Origin: Sebastes aleutianus
Taxonomy: Eukaryota > Chordata > Actinopteri > Perciformes > Sebastidae
Assembly (NCBI GenBank): GCA_916700875.1
Contig: CAKAKS010000001.1
Location: 12,153,741 to 12,217,740, forward strand
Reading direction: 5' to 3'
DNA length: 64,000 nt
The notes below the pieces were generated by a model. It was not told the DNA's origin. It saw only the letters and a list, made by a program, of their open reading frames with translations, and ran no database searches. Below, one piece after another: positions 36,061-46,516 of this stretch. Numbering within the stretch: the first letter of the stretch is position 1; every line of letters starts with the position of its first letter. Position numbers and translations under genes: made by a program.

Positions 36061-36640
36061 TAACCTCTGCTCACATCGCCTGCAGGCAGCAGGACCTGGC
36101 GTACGATGACAACTCCGAAAAAAGCACAAAGGCAGAGGCAGAGATAGGGGAGTATTTTTTTCTGTCCTCCTCACCTCCAGGTGTTTCCTGCACTGCAGCG
36201 AGCGGCTGAATGTTTGATTCAGCCGTCACGTTGCAGCTCTGACTACCGTTATAGACGCTGCTCGCTCCGGCTCTCTGGGACCACACAGCCTTCACAGCCA
36301 CATTCCTCTGGCAGCCGGGGCGAGCGTGATTGACACCTGTGGCCAGTGAGTCACAGGTACAGGCCCAGTCTCACTCCCAGAACCCCCCAAACTCAAACCA
36401 CCCCCACCAGCAACCAGCCGCCCTCACAAAGACAGCCTCTGAGGGCGGTAAACTAATCCGACAGCTAACTATCCTCCAGCCTTTCAGCCTCAGACTCCCC
36501 CATCCTCCTTTCCATCCACCTTTCCTCTCCGCTCCTTCGTACTCTGCTCTCTTCTCCTCCTTTGCTTTCCTTCCTCCTCCTTTCGTTACTCTCCTCTCTT
36601 CCTTTGCTTTCTTTCTTCTCTACTTTCTTCTTTCTTCTCT
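36061..36640. other. GC-richer patch of unknown role
   Basis: This patch stands out from its AT-rich surroundings: CTGCAGGCAGCAGGACCTGG, then a CCCCCAAACTCAAACCACCC stretch, then pyrimidine-rich CTCCTTT runs to about 36640. Open frames on both strands (36071-36301 minus, 36330-36743 plus) lack family likeness. It could be a regulatory element or an untranslated exon. Confidence 0.3.
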
Positions 36641-37764
36641 ACTACTTTGTGATTTATATGTAAATGGTCTTAGATTTACAGTATTTTTTTGTAATCACAA
36701 TATTTGTCCTGCTTTCTGTTGGATCTGGGATCTGATGGTTTAAAGTCCAACAACCACCATGAAAAGTGTTACCAAAGATAGCGTCACAAATCAAATAAAA
36801 AAGGGAGAACATTAGAGAACATGAAAGTCCCAAATCATAAAATATATAGGCTACAGTCTTTTGGGATGTGTGGAAGAAGCGTTTCAATCTTTTACTTAAG
36901 TAAATGTACCAACATCATAATGTAAAAATACTCCACTGTAAGTTAAAATCCTGCATTTTGCACCCAACAGCACAAATATGCAGGTTTGTTAGAGTCACAC
37001 ACAAACAGAGGTAGGCGAGGAATGGCGTGTCAGCAGCACTTAGTCAACACTCATCTGTCCACCGCCCTCATCATCCTGGGGGATGGTGGAGGTGGAGGTG
37101 GAGATGGAGATGGAGGTGGATAAGGGGGATGGTTTGCTGATGCAGGTGACCTGTCTCCCCACACGGTCCATCAAGTCTCTGACACAAACTATGAAGCCTC
37201 GGGGGGATCAAACACAAAGCGCCCGCTCATCAACGAGGCCACTGTTCCCAAGAATCTGATCATGTTTTTGTGTAAACAGCCTGAAAGCCTCTCCTTTAAT
37301 TATATAAAAAAGGCAGAGATTAGTGCGCTGACAGTTACCTCAATGGAGCTAATTGTGAGTCATTTCATAGAGCAGCAGAGTTGAAAATGACTGTTGGCTT
37401 ACGGCCCAAATGTGTCCATTAAAGACGGCTCTGAAGTGGCCTTAGTCATGGAGGAATAATCTGTTAGGAAATAAGCAGGACTCAAACAATGATCCACATT
37501 CAGCTACATTATGGCAGAGAAAAGAGAAACCACACCTTTGGGTGATTTCAACACCAGCTCAGGACTTTATTTTATCAAACTCATATTGTTTGTCCAAGTG
37601 GAAATGGTGAAGCTTGATTAGATTAGTGTTAATCATTACAAAGTTTTTAAAGATTACCCAGAGGTTTTGTGAATTTGAGTCACTGTACAGGCTGGGGATA
37701 AGTTGTCGCAATTACAGTAGTTTCAAGCAACAGGACAGGCTGTACTCATACACTGTTCGTAGCT
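36641..37764. other. Intergenic, small repeat fragments
   Basis: The end of a hAT-like repeat (TTTTACTTAAGTAAATGTAC, about 36890-36960) and a GGTGGAGGTGGAGATGGA simple repeat at about 37084-37122 are present. No gene is seen. Confidence 0.45.
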
Positions 37765-38045
37765 ATCTATGAAAAGTAATGTACTATAATTTGTGTATAA
37801 CCCACGTAATCAATTTGTATGTAATCCACGTAATTGTGAGCCAGAACAGGTGACGTAGTATAGAGAGCGACAGAGTCTGCGTATGGAGGAGGTTGAGGTT
37901 GATCTAAAAACACTGAACTTTCATCCAGGAGACAGTGGTTTGTGTCTCGTGTGAAACCAGAAGCCAGCGTTGACTTATTTGTCACGTAACTTCCATACTT
38001 AAATAACGCCGCTTCCGTAGTTATTCTAACCCAAACAAACCAACT
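37765..38045. mobile_element. Reverse partial copy of the gene A intron 3 element
   Basis: The order TATGAAAAGTAATGTACTAT, ATCAATTTGTATGTAATCCA, then GGAGACAGTGGTTTGTGTCT is the reverse of the right part of the intron 3 element (about 4170-4321 and 12530-12750). It is truncated near 38045. Confidence 0.6.
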
Positions 38046-38281
38046 TGTTTCACTTCATTTGTGAAGTGATAAAATAGCTGTCAATGCACACAACACCAGA
38101 CTTATGTGTGAGAGTGAAAAAAAACGAAGATGTGCACGGTGATTCATAAGTCCAGAAACCAGGCTACCAAATCTTGGCAAAGGAAGTCATTGTTACTGTC
38201 CATTTGTGTTTCTATTGCTTAGTAAACAAAACATAATATAATTAACCCAGGTTGGCAAAAAAAATGTTTTTGAACCAAGAC

Positions 38282-38678
38282 ATTAAAACGCCGTGGCCCG
38301 TGGTAACACCGTTCGCCTCGCTGAGAGGCCATCCTTACCATAACAACACAACTTTAGGAACAACGGAAGTCAGACGGCGGCTGGCGGTACCGCGGTTTTA
38401 CACTTTAAGAACTACGGTGGCCTTCAGGTAACGTAAAAACGTGAAAGTCTCTCTCTAGAGCCAGTGTTTGGTTCGTCCGTTCTGGGCTACTGTAGAAATA
38501 TGGCGGAGCAACACGGCAGACTCCCTGAAGAGGACCCGCTCCCTATGTAGATATGAAGCTAACGAAAACACAACTATTCTTAGTTTCAGGTCATTATACA
38601 TAAATGAAAACATATTTATGAATATTATATTCCATTTCTGCTAAGAGATCCCCAAAATGTTACACACTGTTCTTTAAA
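38282..38678. repeat. Common percomorph dispersed repeat
   Basis: Landmarks are GTTCGTCCGTTCTGGGCTAC, AGAGGACCCGCTCCCTATGT and an end at AAAATGTTACACACTGTTCT. The pattern is known to me from several percomorph genomes. The GC-rich core might look exonic but has no sustained open frame. Confidence 0.6.
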
Positions 38679-40000
38679 TAAACCCCATTATAAGACTTTA
38701 AAATACCTTGACACTGAGCAAAAGGAGGACGAGAAAAATATCTGTAAATCAGGTCTGAAAAAGAGCATGATTCTTAGAAATGGGAAAAGAATGCTATTTT
38801 GTTTTTTTCTATTTTGCAACATACACACAAACTCATAAAAGTCCTTCATTTCAAAACAAAAAAGCACCAAAAGAGGGCTAATAAAACATGCTTTTATTGC
38901 AGTATGTGCATGTTCAGGGCTCTGAGACGACCTCAGTCACAGATCATTCGCTGAGTTGACAACACAAACCCAAGTCCATCATAACAAGTGTGATAAACAG
39001 CCTGCGCTTGTGTACGGAGAAACACAGCGTCCACATTGTGACACAGCAGGCATCAGGGCAGATATGATAAACACTGCCTCTCCCTCAGAAGAGCTTTTTT
39101 GTCGAAACTGCAATCTCAACAGCAACAGAGTGGAACCACAGTGCATTATCCAGTCTGATGAAAGTTGAGATACGGTTTGAGTTTGGGCAGTTTGTCGGGG
39201 AATATATTCCACTTCCTTGCACATACTGTGCAGTCATTTATGCTGAAGGGAAGCACATGTAAGAACTGAAATATGATCATGGAAAGGCTGTCAAAATGGA
39301 AATATCAGAGCCAGTATTCATTTTCCACTCTGATGAAAATTAAGATACCATTCTATGTGTTCAAACATTTTAAGGTCATTGGAAAATGTACATTCAAGAC
39401 AGTAATTCATGCTTAAGAAACACAATAGCTTGACATGGTTATTACCGCGTTATGGAACTGCTGACAATGGAAGCATGGGGACGAATCAGAAACCGGCCGC
39501 TTCTTGCGGTGAAAAGACAGATGAAATGTGAGATAAACGCTCAGCGCAAAACGACCCCTCAACCCTGATCACAAAGATACTGTATGAGCAATGCGTGTGA
39601 TGGAGCAGATATCATCGGTTTTGTGTTTGCACAGTGATACCTAATACTGCTTTATAGAGAGGACATTTATCCTCAGGAATGCAGCAGCGATAAAAGTGGA
39701 TTTATGACCAGTTATGTATGTATGTATGTATGCTGGGGGCACTGTAAGGCACACATTGTTGAAACCTAATTTACTTTCATTGTTAAACCATGTAACACAA
39801 GCACAGCCTTTCACATAATGCTCCACATTTGTAGACAAATGGATTAAATTGTTCGTAATCATCGAGTAATTTAAAGAGGGCATTATGGAGAGCTAGTCTT
39901 GGGCTGGATGTCTCTGTTAGAAGAATAAAACAGGGCCTTTTTACTGCTAAAATGCAACAGTTCTGATGTAACAAATGAATGATATTTAAAGCTACGCGGG
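38679..40000. other. Intergenic, no recognised gene
   Basis: A (GTAT)n run lies at about 39715-39731. The open frames show no domain. Confidence 0.5.
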
Positions 40001-40006
40001 GAACTT

Positions 40007-40330
40007 TTAATTTGCGTTGATTTTGGCAATCCCTGTGGGCAAAAGCGGTAGTGTTTCTGAGGACCAGAGTCCCTTTAGAAAACCTCTCATTTTACTGCAG
40101 CAGGGTTTGACAGTCTGCCCCGCGAAGTCCTGGTTCTGGTTCTCCTGTGTCCCCCTTCCCTCCAGCGGGTCCAGCATTACGGCCTGGGCCTCCAGCAGCG
40201 TAGTGTCGGTGTTAGCTCCCAGCAGGGACCGGCAGAGCAGCGAGGTGAAGCTCTGCTCCTGGCCGGAGGAGGAGCCTTCGCTGCCGGGCGCGGAGCTCTC
40301 CACCTCACCGGAGTTGGGGATGGGTCCCAC
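40007..40330 (-). other. GC-rich open segment, possible displaced exon or gene fragment
   Basis: A minus-strand frame of 128 codons ends in TAA near 40007. Its first ~25 residues are family 2 repeat sequence. The remaining ~100 residues come from a GC-rich block unlike its surroundings and include SFTSLLCRSLLGANTDTT, PCCSKMRGFLKGLWSSE and a C-terminal IAKINAN. I do not recognise the protein. It could be the last exon of an unknown gene, a fragment carried with the repeat, or chance. No matching upstream exon was found. Confidence 0.3.
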
Positions 40331-40685
40331 AAACACAAGGCTTTCATCCGGGAGGCCGCTGTTTGTGTCCCGTGCATTACGTTTCACTTTCACTTTACAA
40401 TCAGCTGTTCATTCGTGTTCACAACGTCAAGTCACATTTGCACTGTAAAACCGTAGAAATTATCTCCAAACCATGTTGTTTTTCCTAAACCTAACTAAGT
40501 GGTTTTGTTGCCTAATCCTAAGCATGTGTTTGTGTTTAATTCACAACATTAGGCATGTGTTTAAAGCGACCGAAAAAGTGACGCCAAGGGGTCGTAAAGC
40601 ACGCGTTTAGTGCGACGGAAAAAGTGACGCAGAGGGGTCTAACAAAATGTCAGTATGTGACGAGTTTGGATGAGAACATGTTGGG
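40321..40685. mobile_element. Reverse copy of dispersed repeat, family 2
   Basis: It contains CTTTCATCCGGGAGGCCGCT, CCTAACTAAGTGGTTTTGTT and ends at GAGTTTGGATGAGAACATGT. It holds two tandem GCGACCGAAAAAGTGACGC-type segments about 45 bp apart. Confidence 0.6.
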
Positions 40686-43600
40686 TGGTCTGGCTGCTGC
40701 CGGAGGCAGGGCCGCTGACAGAGAGGGAACACCGGGTCAGTTGTCAGCTTGCCCTGGGTCAAGGGTCTAACCTTTAAATAATCTGCTGGGGGGACCTTTG
40801 GAGATCATCTTGCCCTGTGCGTGAGCAGGACACACGGCGGGCCTATGGAGTCTGAGCTGAAGGAGTTTCTGTTGAACCTGTGTGCCATAAATCGTTTCAT
40901 CTTCACACGAAATTGGACCCTGATGACAAGCATTAAGAATAACTATATAAAAATAGCCAATATTCTCGCTGATGGTCTTGTTTATGTATGTAGGTCATAT
41001 AGAGGCTTCAATGTTAAATTGAGACTGTTTCATAACCAGTTAAAAGTTCCCTTTTTTAACTTCAACGAAAGTCATTTGAAAACCAAATGACTTTTGGCAA
41101 AACTAAACAACCTTTGGAGAAAAAATGTCATGCAGACATGCACCCCCTGATATTTCCACATGTTTTTTTGCATTCTGAGTTGTATGAAAGAAGACGTCTG
41201 TTGAAGGCGTTTAGTTAAGATTAGACGAGATTGTACAACTGCATAAAAAAAACTCATGTGGCCTGGTTTGAGCAGAGAAAGCTCTTGGCAGATATAGAGA
41301 TTAACTTTGCAAGCATTAAAATTCCATGTAAAACGTGTCTGGGGGTTTGTCACTATGCCGACAAACACAAACTAAAACAGCACTAGAGACCGAGAGAGAG
41401 CGAGAGAGAGAGAGAGAGAGGGGGAAGCTCACAAAGCAGGCTTTTTATTACCCAGAACCCCACTGTCTCCCAGGGAGCACATATTTAATTACAGACGTGA
41501 CAAGGAAGACATGAGGGAGTTCAAATGCAACGAATCTGTCATCCCCCGCCCCGAGTGGAAATCGCACTCTCACCACACAGCATGCTGTACAGATTAGCTC
41601 GGGGTCGGAAATTACAGAACATCTCCCAACCTCAGTGGAACTCTCTGCAGGAGCCTGCCAACTTTCAGGACCAGCTTCCTGCAGCCTAATGAATCTCCTG
41701 CTTCTCTTTCTAGCTGCTAAATAGACCTTTCTGTCCGAAGGTTGTTTCTAGCTTATCATACAGGAGACGGAGGTTTATTATGCTTCAGACCGAGCATGCT
41801 AAATGTAATGTTATAAATAGATTTTATCCTGATTCAACTGTTTTTCTAGCAATAGCTCAAGGCCTGAGTCTGAATGTACCTTTTTATTCAAACTTGAAAA
41901 GTGTATCCCTAGGCACTTCATAGGCGGCAGTGCATTTGATACCAGTGTAACTCAAGAAATGCTTACGATGTTAAACTTTGCTTAATGGGGTGCCTCAGGG
42001 ATCCATCTGCACCCCTGCTCTCCCCCCCCCCCCCCCCACCCTCCCCACCGCGACACCATTTATGATATGCGATCGCTGAATCGAGGGACACAAATCAAGG
42101 GATCCCCCTCTCCCTTGTGGGAGGTACAGTACGCGCTCGCCCACAGTCAGCACATTTTAACAGAGCTTTTCTTTGTCGCATTTTTCACGGACGAACGTAA
42201 CACTTTCAAAGCTATTATTTTCCGCCTTGACAAACATGAAATCTATCCCTTGGTAACAATAGAACTGCGGGAGACATTTAAAGAGGTGGCTCAATGTACA
42301 GTAAAAGATTTACACACCTCTCCTCAGACAGCTTCAGGCTTTTATCTGTGCATGATACACAGCTCTCACATGGCCACAGAGGATAACATACTCGACTGTA
42401 CAGAGCGGCATGCTTCACATCTGAGTAAATACAGATAAGCGCTGAGTAATCTCTGAAGCGTTGGTGCCACGATGTGCAGCACGCAGTGCTGAAGAAGTGC
42501 TCAGATCCTTATTAAAGCTGCACGAATCAATATGTTTATATCAGCAATGGATCAAACGAGTATGTGTAATGTGACAGGGGTCGCTTGTTATGACAAACCC
42601 CCCGAGGATTATCACCCGACTCTGCAGCTCCCTTCAGCTCTGCATTGTAGCATTTTAGCTTCTTGTTAACACATTCACCATATCAAAGGTGATGATGGGC
42701 CTTTCTCAAACTGCTCCCTACACACTCTCCCACCTACTTCCACTTCGTTTGCACATTTTCGTGGAGGGTCCGCCATATTAAGTGCCATCCCAAACCAATT
42801 CGGGTAGTGAAAGTGGGTTATATAACCCTCCAACAGTGAGTCTACATCGATGCCGACTCATTGGCCACTGGCAACAGCGTTTTGTGTTTGTCGTGGAACA
42901 CGCTCCGTAAAAATAAGTTCAGTGCAACTACCCGTACAAATGTAAACTGCTCAAACTAAGATAGACATTAACAACTTAAAGGTTACATTGCATTTAGAAT
43001 CAATTATACCCTTGCCTATAGTCTAGAACAGAGATTCTCAATCTTTCAATCTCCAAATCCAAATCCGAGGGCATCAAAAGAGCTAGAGCCGGCCCTGAAC
43101 CGTGGTTACGAAACAGTCTGTGTTTCCGTCACGGCGTGGTAGGGGGGGGTGTGGGGTCAGGTGAGAAAGAACCAATGGGTTGATTTTGTTTTTACAGCTT
43201 GTTTAAAACTGCTAAAAACTAAAAAATAATACAGTAAAACTAACACAATGTAAATATAGTTCATTACAAGTAAAAATCTTGTTTTCAAAATCTTATCTAA
43301 AGCTTCACCAAGCAATATTACTATATTAACCAACTGCTAAAGTGACTACTGTATGTGTAACGTGAAAGGTATCATTTGTTTATGCTTCTTAGTATCTTTC
43401 TGCTCATTATTTTAGGTTTTATGGCCCTCTCATCCCTCCCATCAGGCAGCTGTTTTCAGTGAAATAAAAACTTGAAAAAAGTATTATACAGTATGTGAGT
43501 GTTATGTTATTGGCATATGCTGCCCCAAATGGCCATAAAAATCAATTAATGCAGCTTTAAGTAATATTATCTTAATGTATGAAGATAGTAAAAGTATTAT

Positions 43601-43696
43601 GCAGGCATAATGGCTCATGTCAGTTTCATATTGTTACACTGGATAGTTATTAGCAATGCATTCATGTGCAGTCTACAGAGCCACAATTTCAAGATC
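40686..43696. other. Intergenic, no recognised gene
   Basis: A (GA)n run lies at 41391-41424 and a 16-base C run at 42022-42037. The 123-codon plus-strand frame at 42067-42438 has no domain likeness or splice context. Confidence 0.5.
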
Positions 43697-43800
43697 TAAT
43701 TTGTTCCCTCAATTAATTTGACAATTAATTAGTTAATCAATTAATTTGTGAAATGAATCAAAACGTGGGAATGATTTAATTAAATTGAGGGAGCAAATTA
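43697..43800. mobile_element. Tiny MITE-like inverted-repeat element
   Basis: The ends TAATTTGTTCCCTCAATTAA and its near reverse complement (ATTGAGGGAGCAAATTA) bracket about 60 bp of AT-rich sequence. The target-site duplication is unclear. Confidence 0.5.
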
Positions 43801-44964
43801 ATAAATTGTATTTATATATTTTTCTCTCTATGGTCACTCCTGGGCTTTGTATAGTCAGCATTTTAATGTTGTTTATGGTCAAGGTGCAGCTGGTTTTAAT
43901 TATCTAATACACTGTTGGATCGTTTAATGTGCTTCATAACAACACACCTTATTTTATATGCTGCTTTTTATAGATTTTCTTTTATCTTAATATGCAAAGT
44001 AAGCTGCAAATAGCTGTAAATCAATCAATGAAGTGCAGTAAAAATATTACCTTCTGACATGTAGTGAAGAATACTACTGGTGTGTATATAGTAAGTAAAT
44101 CCAAGTACATCAGAATTGTATTCAAGCACTGTTCTTCAGTAAATGTAATTTGTTACTAACCACCGCTGACAGCGTGTACAGTGTTAACAATTAGCCAGTG
44201 TTTAAGCTCAGCTATAACCATAATCCTTCCAATAAGCCTCTACAATGATGCCATAGTCATCAAGGCTACTGTTACAATCTAATTGCAGAAATTGCTCTTG
44301 TGCCTTTTAGTGAAGATTATTTCATCAGTAAAAACACTTTTGCGTGTGAAAGTCCAGTCCTGGAGGAAACACTGTATTATGTGAAATCAAGAAAATGTGT
44401 GTTGATTCGTCACTCCACACTCGGCAGTGCAATAGTCCTCAAATATGAAGTCATCTGAGAGAGCAATCAGGCCAGGCTCAAGTGAATTACCTGAGCGTTT
44501 CCAACTAGTACTTAACCCAAGATGCCATCAGTCTGACTACAAACCCAGTGTGCCGTTCAGATCTCCTATTAGGCCTGTGTCATTAAACCAACATCATAAA
44601 CCCTCCTAAGTACACTTTCTTGCAACTGGAATGTTTTCATGGATTTAGAAAATGGTGCCCCTGCTGATATGGTACATAATACCTTCATTTCAGTTTTTGC
44701 CAAGTCATTACCTTTATTTGTGATGAGGGAGCTGGTTTATGAAATGAGGTACATCTTTAACCCCTTAGACAAGTAGTAGAAGGACCTCACAGTGAGAAAA
44801 GGGGAAAACTGTCATGTTTTACCATTTAATAAATTCATATCTGTGTTTCCTACTTCAGACAAAATACGTGATTAGCCTATGCACGACAAAGTATTGTGAT
44901 ATAGCCAACAAAAATAATGGATGAGGGTTTTTTAATTGATGGTTAGTCACCAGTGAGAGTTAGA
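43801..44964. other. Intergenic, with a hAT-like fragment
   Basis: A fragment at about 44090-44167 (GTAAGTAAATCCAAGTAC to TTACTAACCACCGCTG) resembles the end of the element that follows. No gene is seen. Confidence 0.45.
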
Positions 44965-45454
44965 CAGTGATGGAATGTAACTATTTACTCAAGTACTGTA
45001 CTACTTAAGTACAAATTTGACATATGTGTAGGCTACATTACTTGAGTATTTCCATTCTCTGCTGCTTTATACTTCTACTTTACATTTCAGAGGGGAGCAC
45101 TTTTTATTCATTATTCATTTTATTCACTTATTTATTGTACTTTTTACTCACCCACATTTATTTGACACCTGTAGTTATTTGTTACTTTTAAAATAAGAAT
45201 ATAAAACATGATATGATTATATTATATGATGTACAAACTGACTCCACATTGATGAAATACAACATTAAAATGCTCTTACATGTATTAATTAGTGATGACT
45301 TTTACTTTTGATACTCTAAGTATATTTAGCTGATAATACTTTAACTTAGGTAACATTTTGAATTCAGGATTTTTACTTGTAACAGAGTATTTTTAGACTG
45401 TTGTATTTCTACTTTTTACTGAAGTATATGATCTGAGTACTTCGTCCTCCTCTG
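44965..45454. mobile_element. hAT-like non-autonomous element
   Basis: It begins CAGTGATGGAATGTAAC and ends CTTCGTCCTCCTCTG, imperfect inverted ends. Flanks GAGTTAGA and GAGATAGC agree at six of eight positions, consistent with an old 8-bp target duplication. The interior (ACTTGAGTATTTCCATTCTC, TTTTACTTTTGATACT) is a very common teleost repeat. It has no transposase. Confidence 0.7.
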
Positions 45455-45996
45455 GAGATAGCTTAACTGTTAGCAAGTAGCAACAGTAGTAAGTGTTGTT
45501 GCTATGGATACCTCAGGACCACGCATGTGGCTCCGGAGCCGCAGGTTGCAGACCCCTGAGCTAGACCAACCTAAAAAGGAGAAGGCCTGGAGGACAATTT
45601 GCAAAACGAAAGCAGTTCCTGGTAAGTTCTAAAAATATTAACTTGCTATGTGATACCAGTTATCGGAGTTGGCAGTTAGCATTAGCTGGCTTTTAGCTAG
45701 TCTTGCTTAATGAATTGTGGATAAAACTGTTGACTATTTTTGATCCTACATTCCATTTTACTCTGAAGAAAACAACCTAAGACACGCACAAGTGCAGTGG
45801 AGTGGTCATTCAACTGGGAACATCAAGTCAGAAACTCCTGCTAGATTAATCTTGACATAAACACACCTGACGTGACGTCACAGCAACATGGCGGCGCTCA
45901 TAGTGAGTGGATTACCTTTTCATCATGTTTTACTTTTGTAGTGTTCCTACTCATCTCGTCTCCTTTAACAGGGTTCCCGTTGATCCTTAAAATGTC
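45455..45996. other. Intergenic, hAT end
   Basis: GGCTCCGGAGCCGCAGGTTG followed by CAGACCCCTG at about 45530-45560 is the reversed end of another hAT-type element. GACGTGACGTCACAGCAACA with a following ATGGCGGCG at about 45872 looks promoter-like or exon-like, but no open frame continues. Confidence 0.4.
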
Positions 45997-46516
45997 TTAA
46001 AGGTCCCATATTATAAAAAAAGTGAGATTTTCATGTTTTTTTATTATAAAGCAGGTTTAAGTCCTATATAAACACTGTGAAAGTATTGAAACACTCAATC
46101 CACAGGGAAATACGCACAGCCCGTATTCAGAAACTCTGCATTTGAAACAAGCTGTCAGAATTTCTGCCCATTCATGATGTCACGAATTTACAATATTTAG
46201 ACCCTTTACACAATTTTAAACTTAAACATTTTAAATGTGTCCCAGTTTATTCCTGGTTGCAGTGTATGTGAATGTCATCAGTTGACAGGAAGTAAACATG
46301 GACCCGAGCTGTTGCCTAGCAACACAATTCTGTTGCAATTCCGTCAAAATGCGCTAAAACGGAGCGTTTCAGACAGAGGGTAAATACAGACATATTCAGT
46401 CCGACAGTGTGAGGAAAATAAAGTTTTTTTTGAACATTACAGCATGTAAACATGTTCTAGTAGAAACACAAAATACAAGTATGACCCTGAAAATGAGCAT
46501 GATATGGGACCTTTAA
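45997..46516. mobile_element. TTAA-flanked non-autonomous DNA element
   Basis: TTAA at both edges (45997-46000 and 46513-46516) encloses inverted ends AGGTCCCATATTATA and TGATATGGGACCT. TTAA duplication is typical of piggyBac and Kolobok groups. The interior is non-coding and familiar from teleost genomes. The 520-bp copy appears complete. Confidence 0.75.

Noticed and set aside
36330..36743. 137-codon plus-strand frame
   Set aside because: Pro/Ser/Phe-rich translation of a pyrimidine-rich simple stretch; no domain or conserved start context.
38380..38540. GC-rich block with ATGGCGGAGCAACACGGC that looks like a first exon
   Set aside because: It belongs to a dispersed percomorph repeat and has no continuing open frame.
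42067..42438. 123-codon plus-strand frame
   Set aside because: No family likeness, no promoter or splice signals and adjacent to low-complexity C run.
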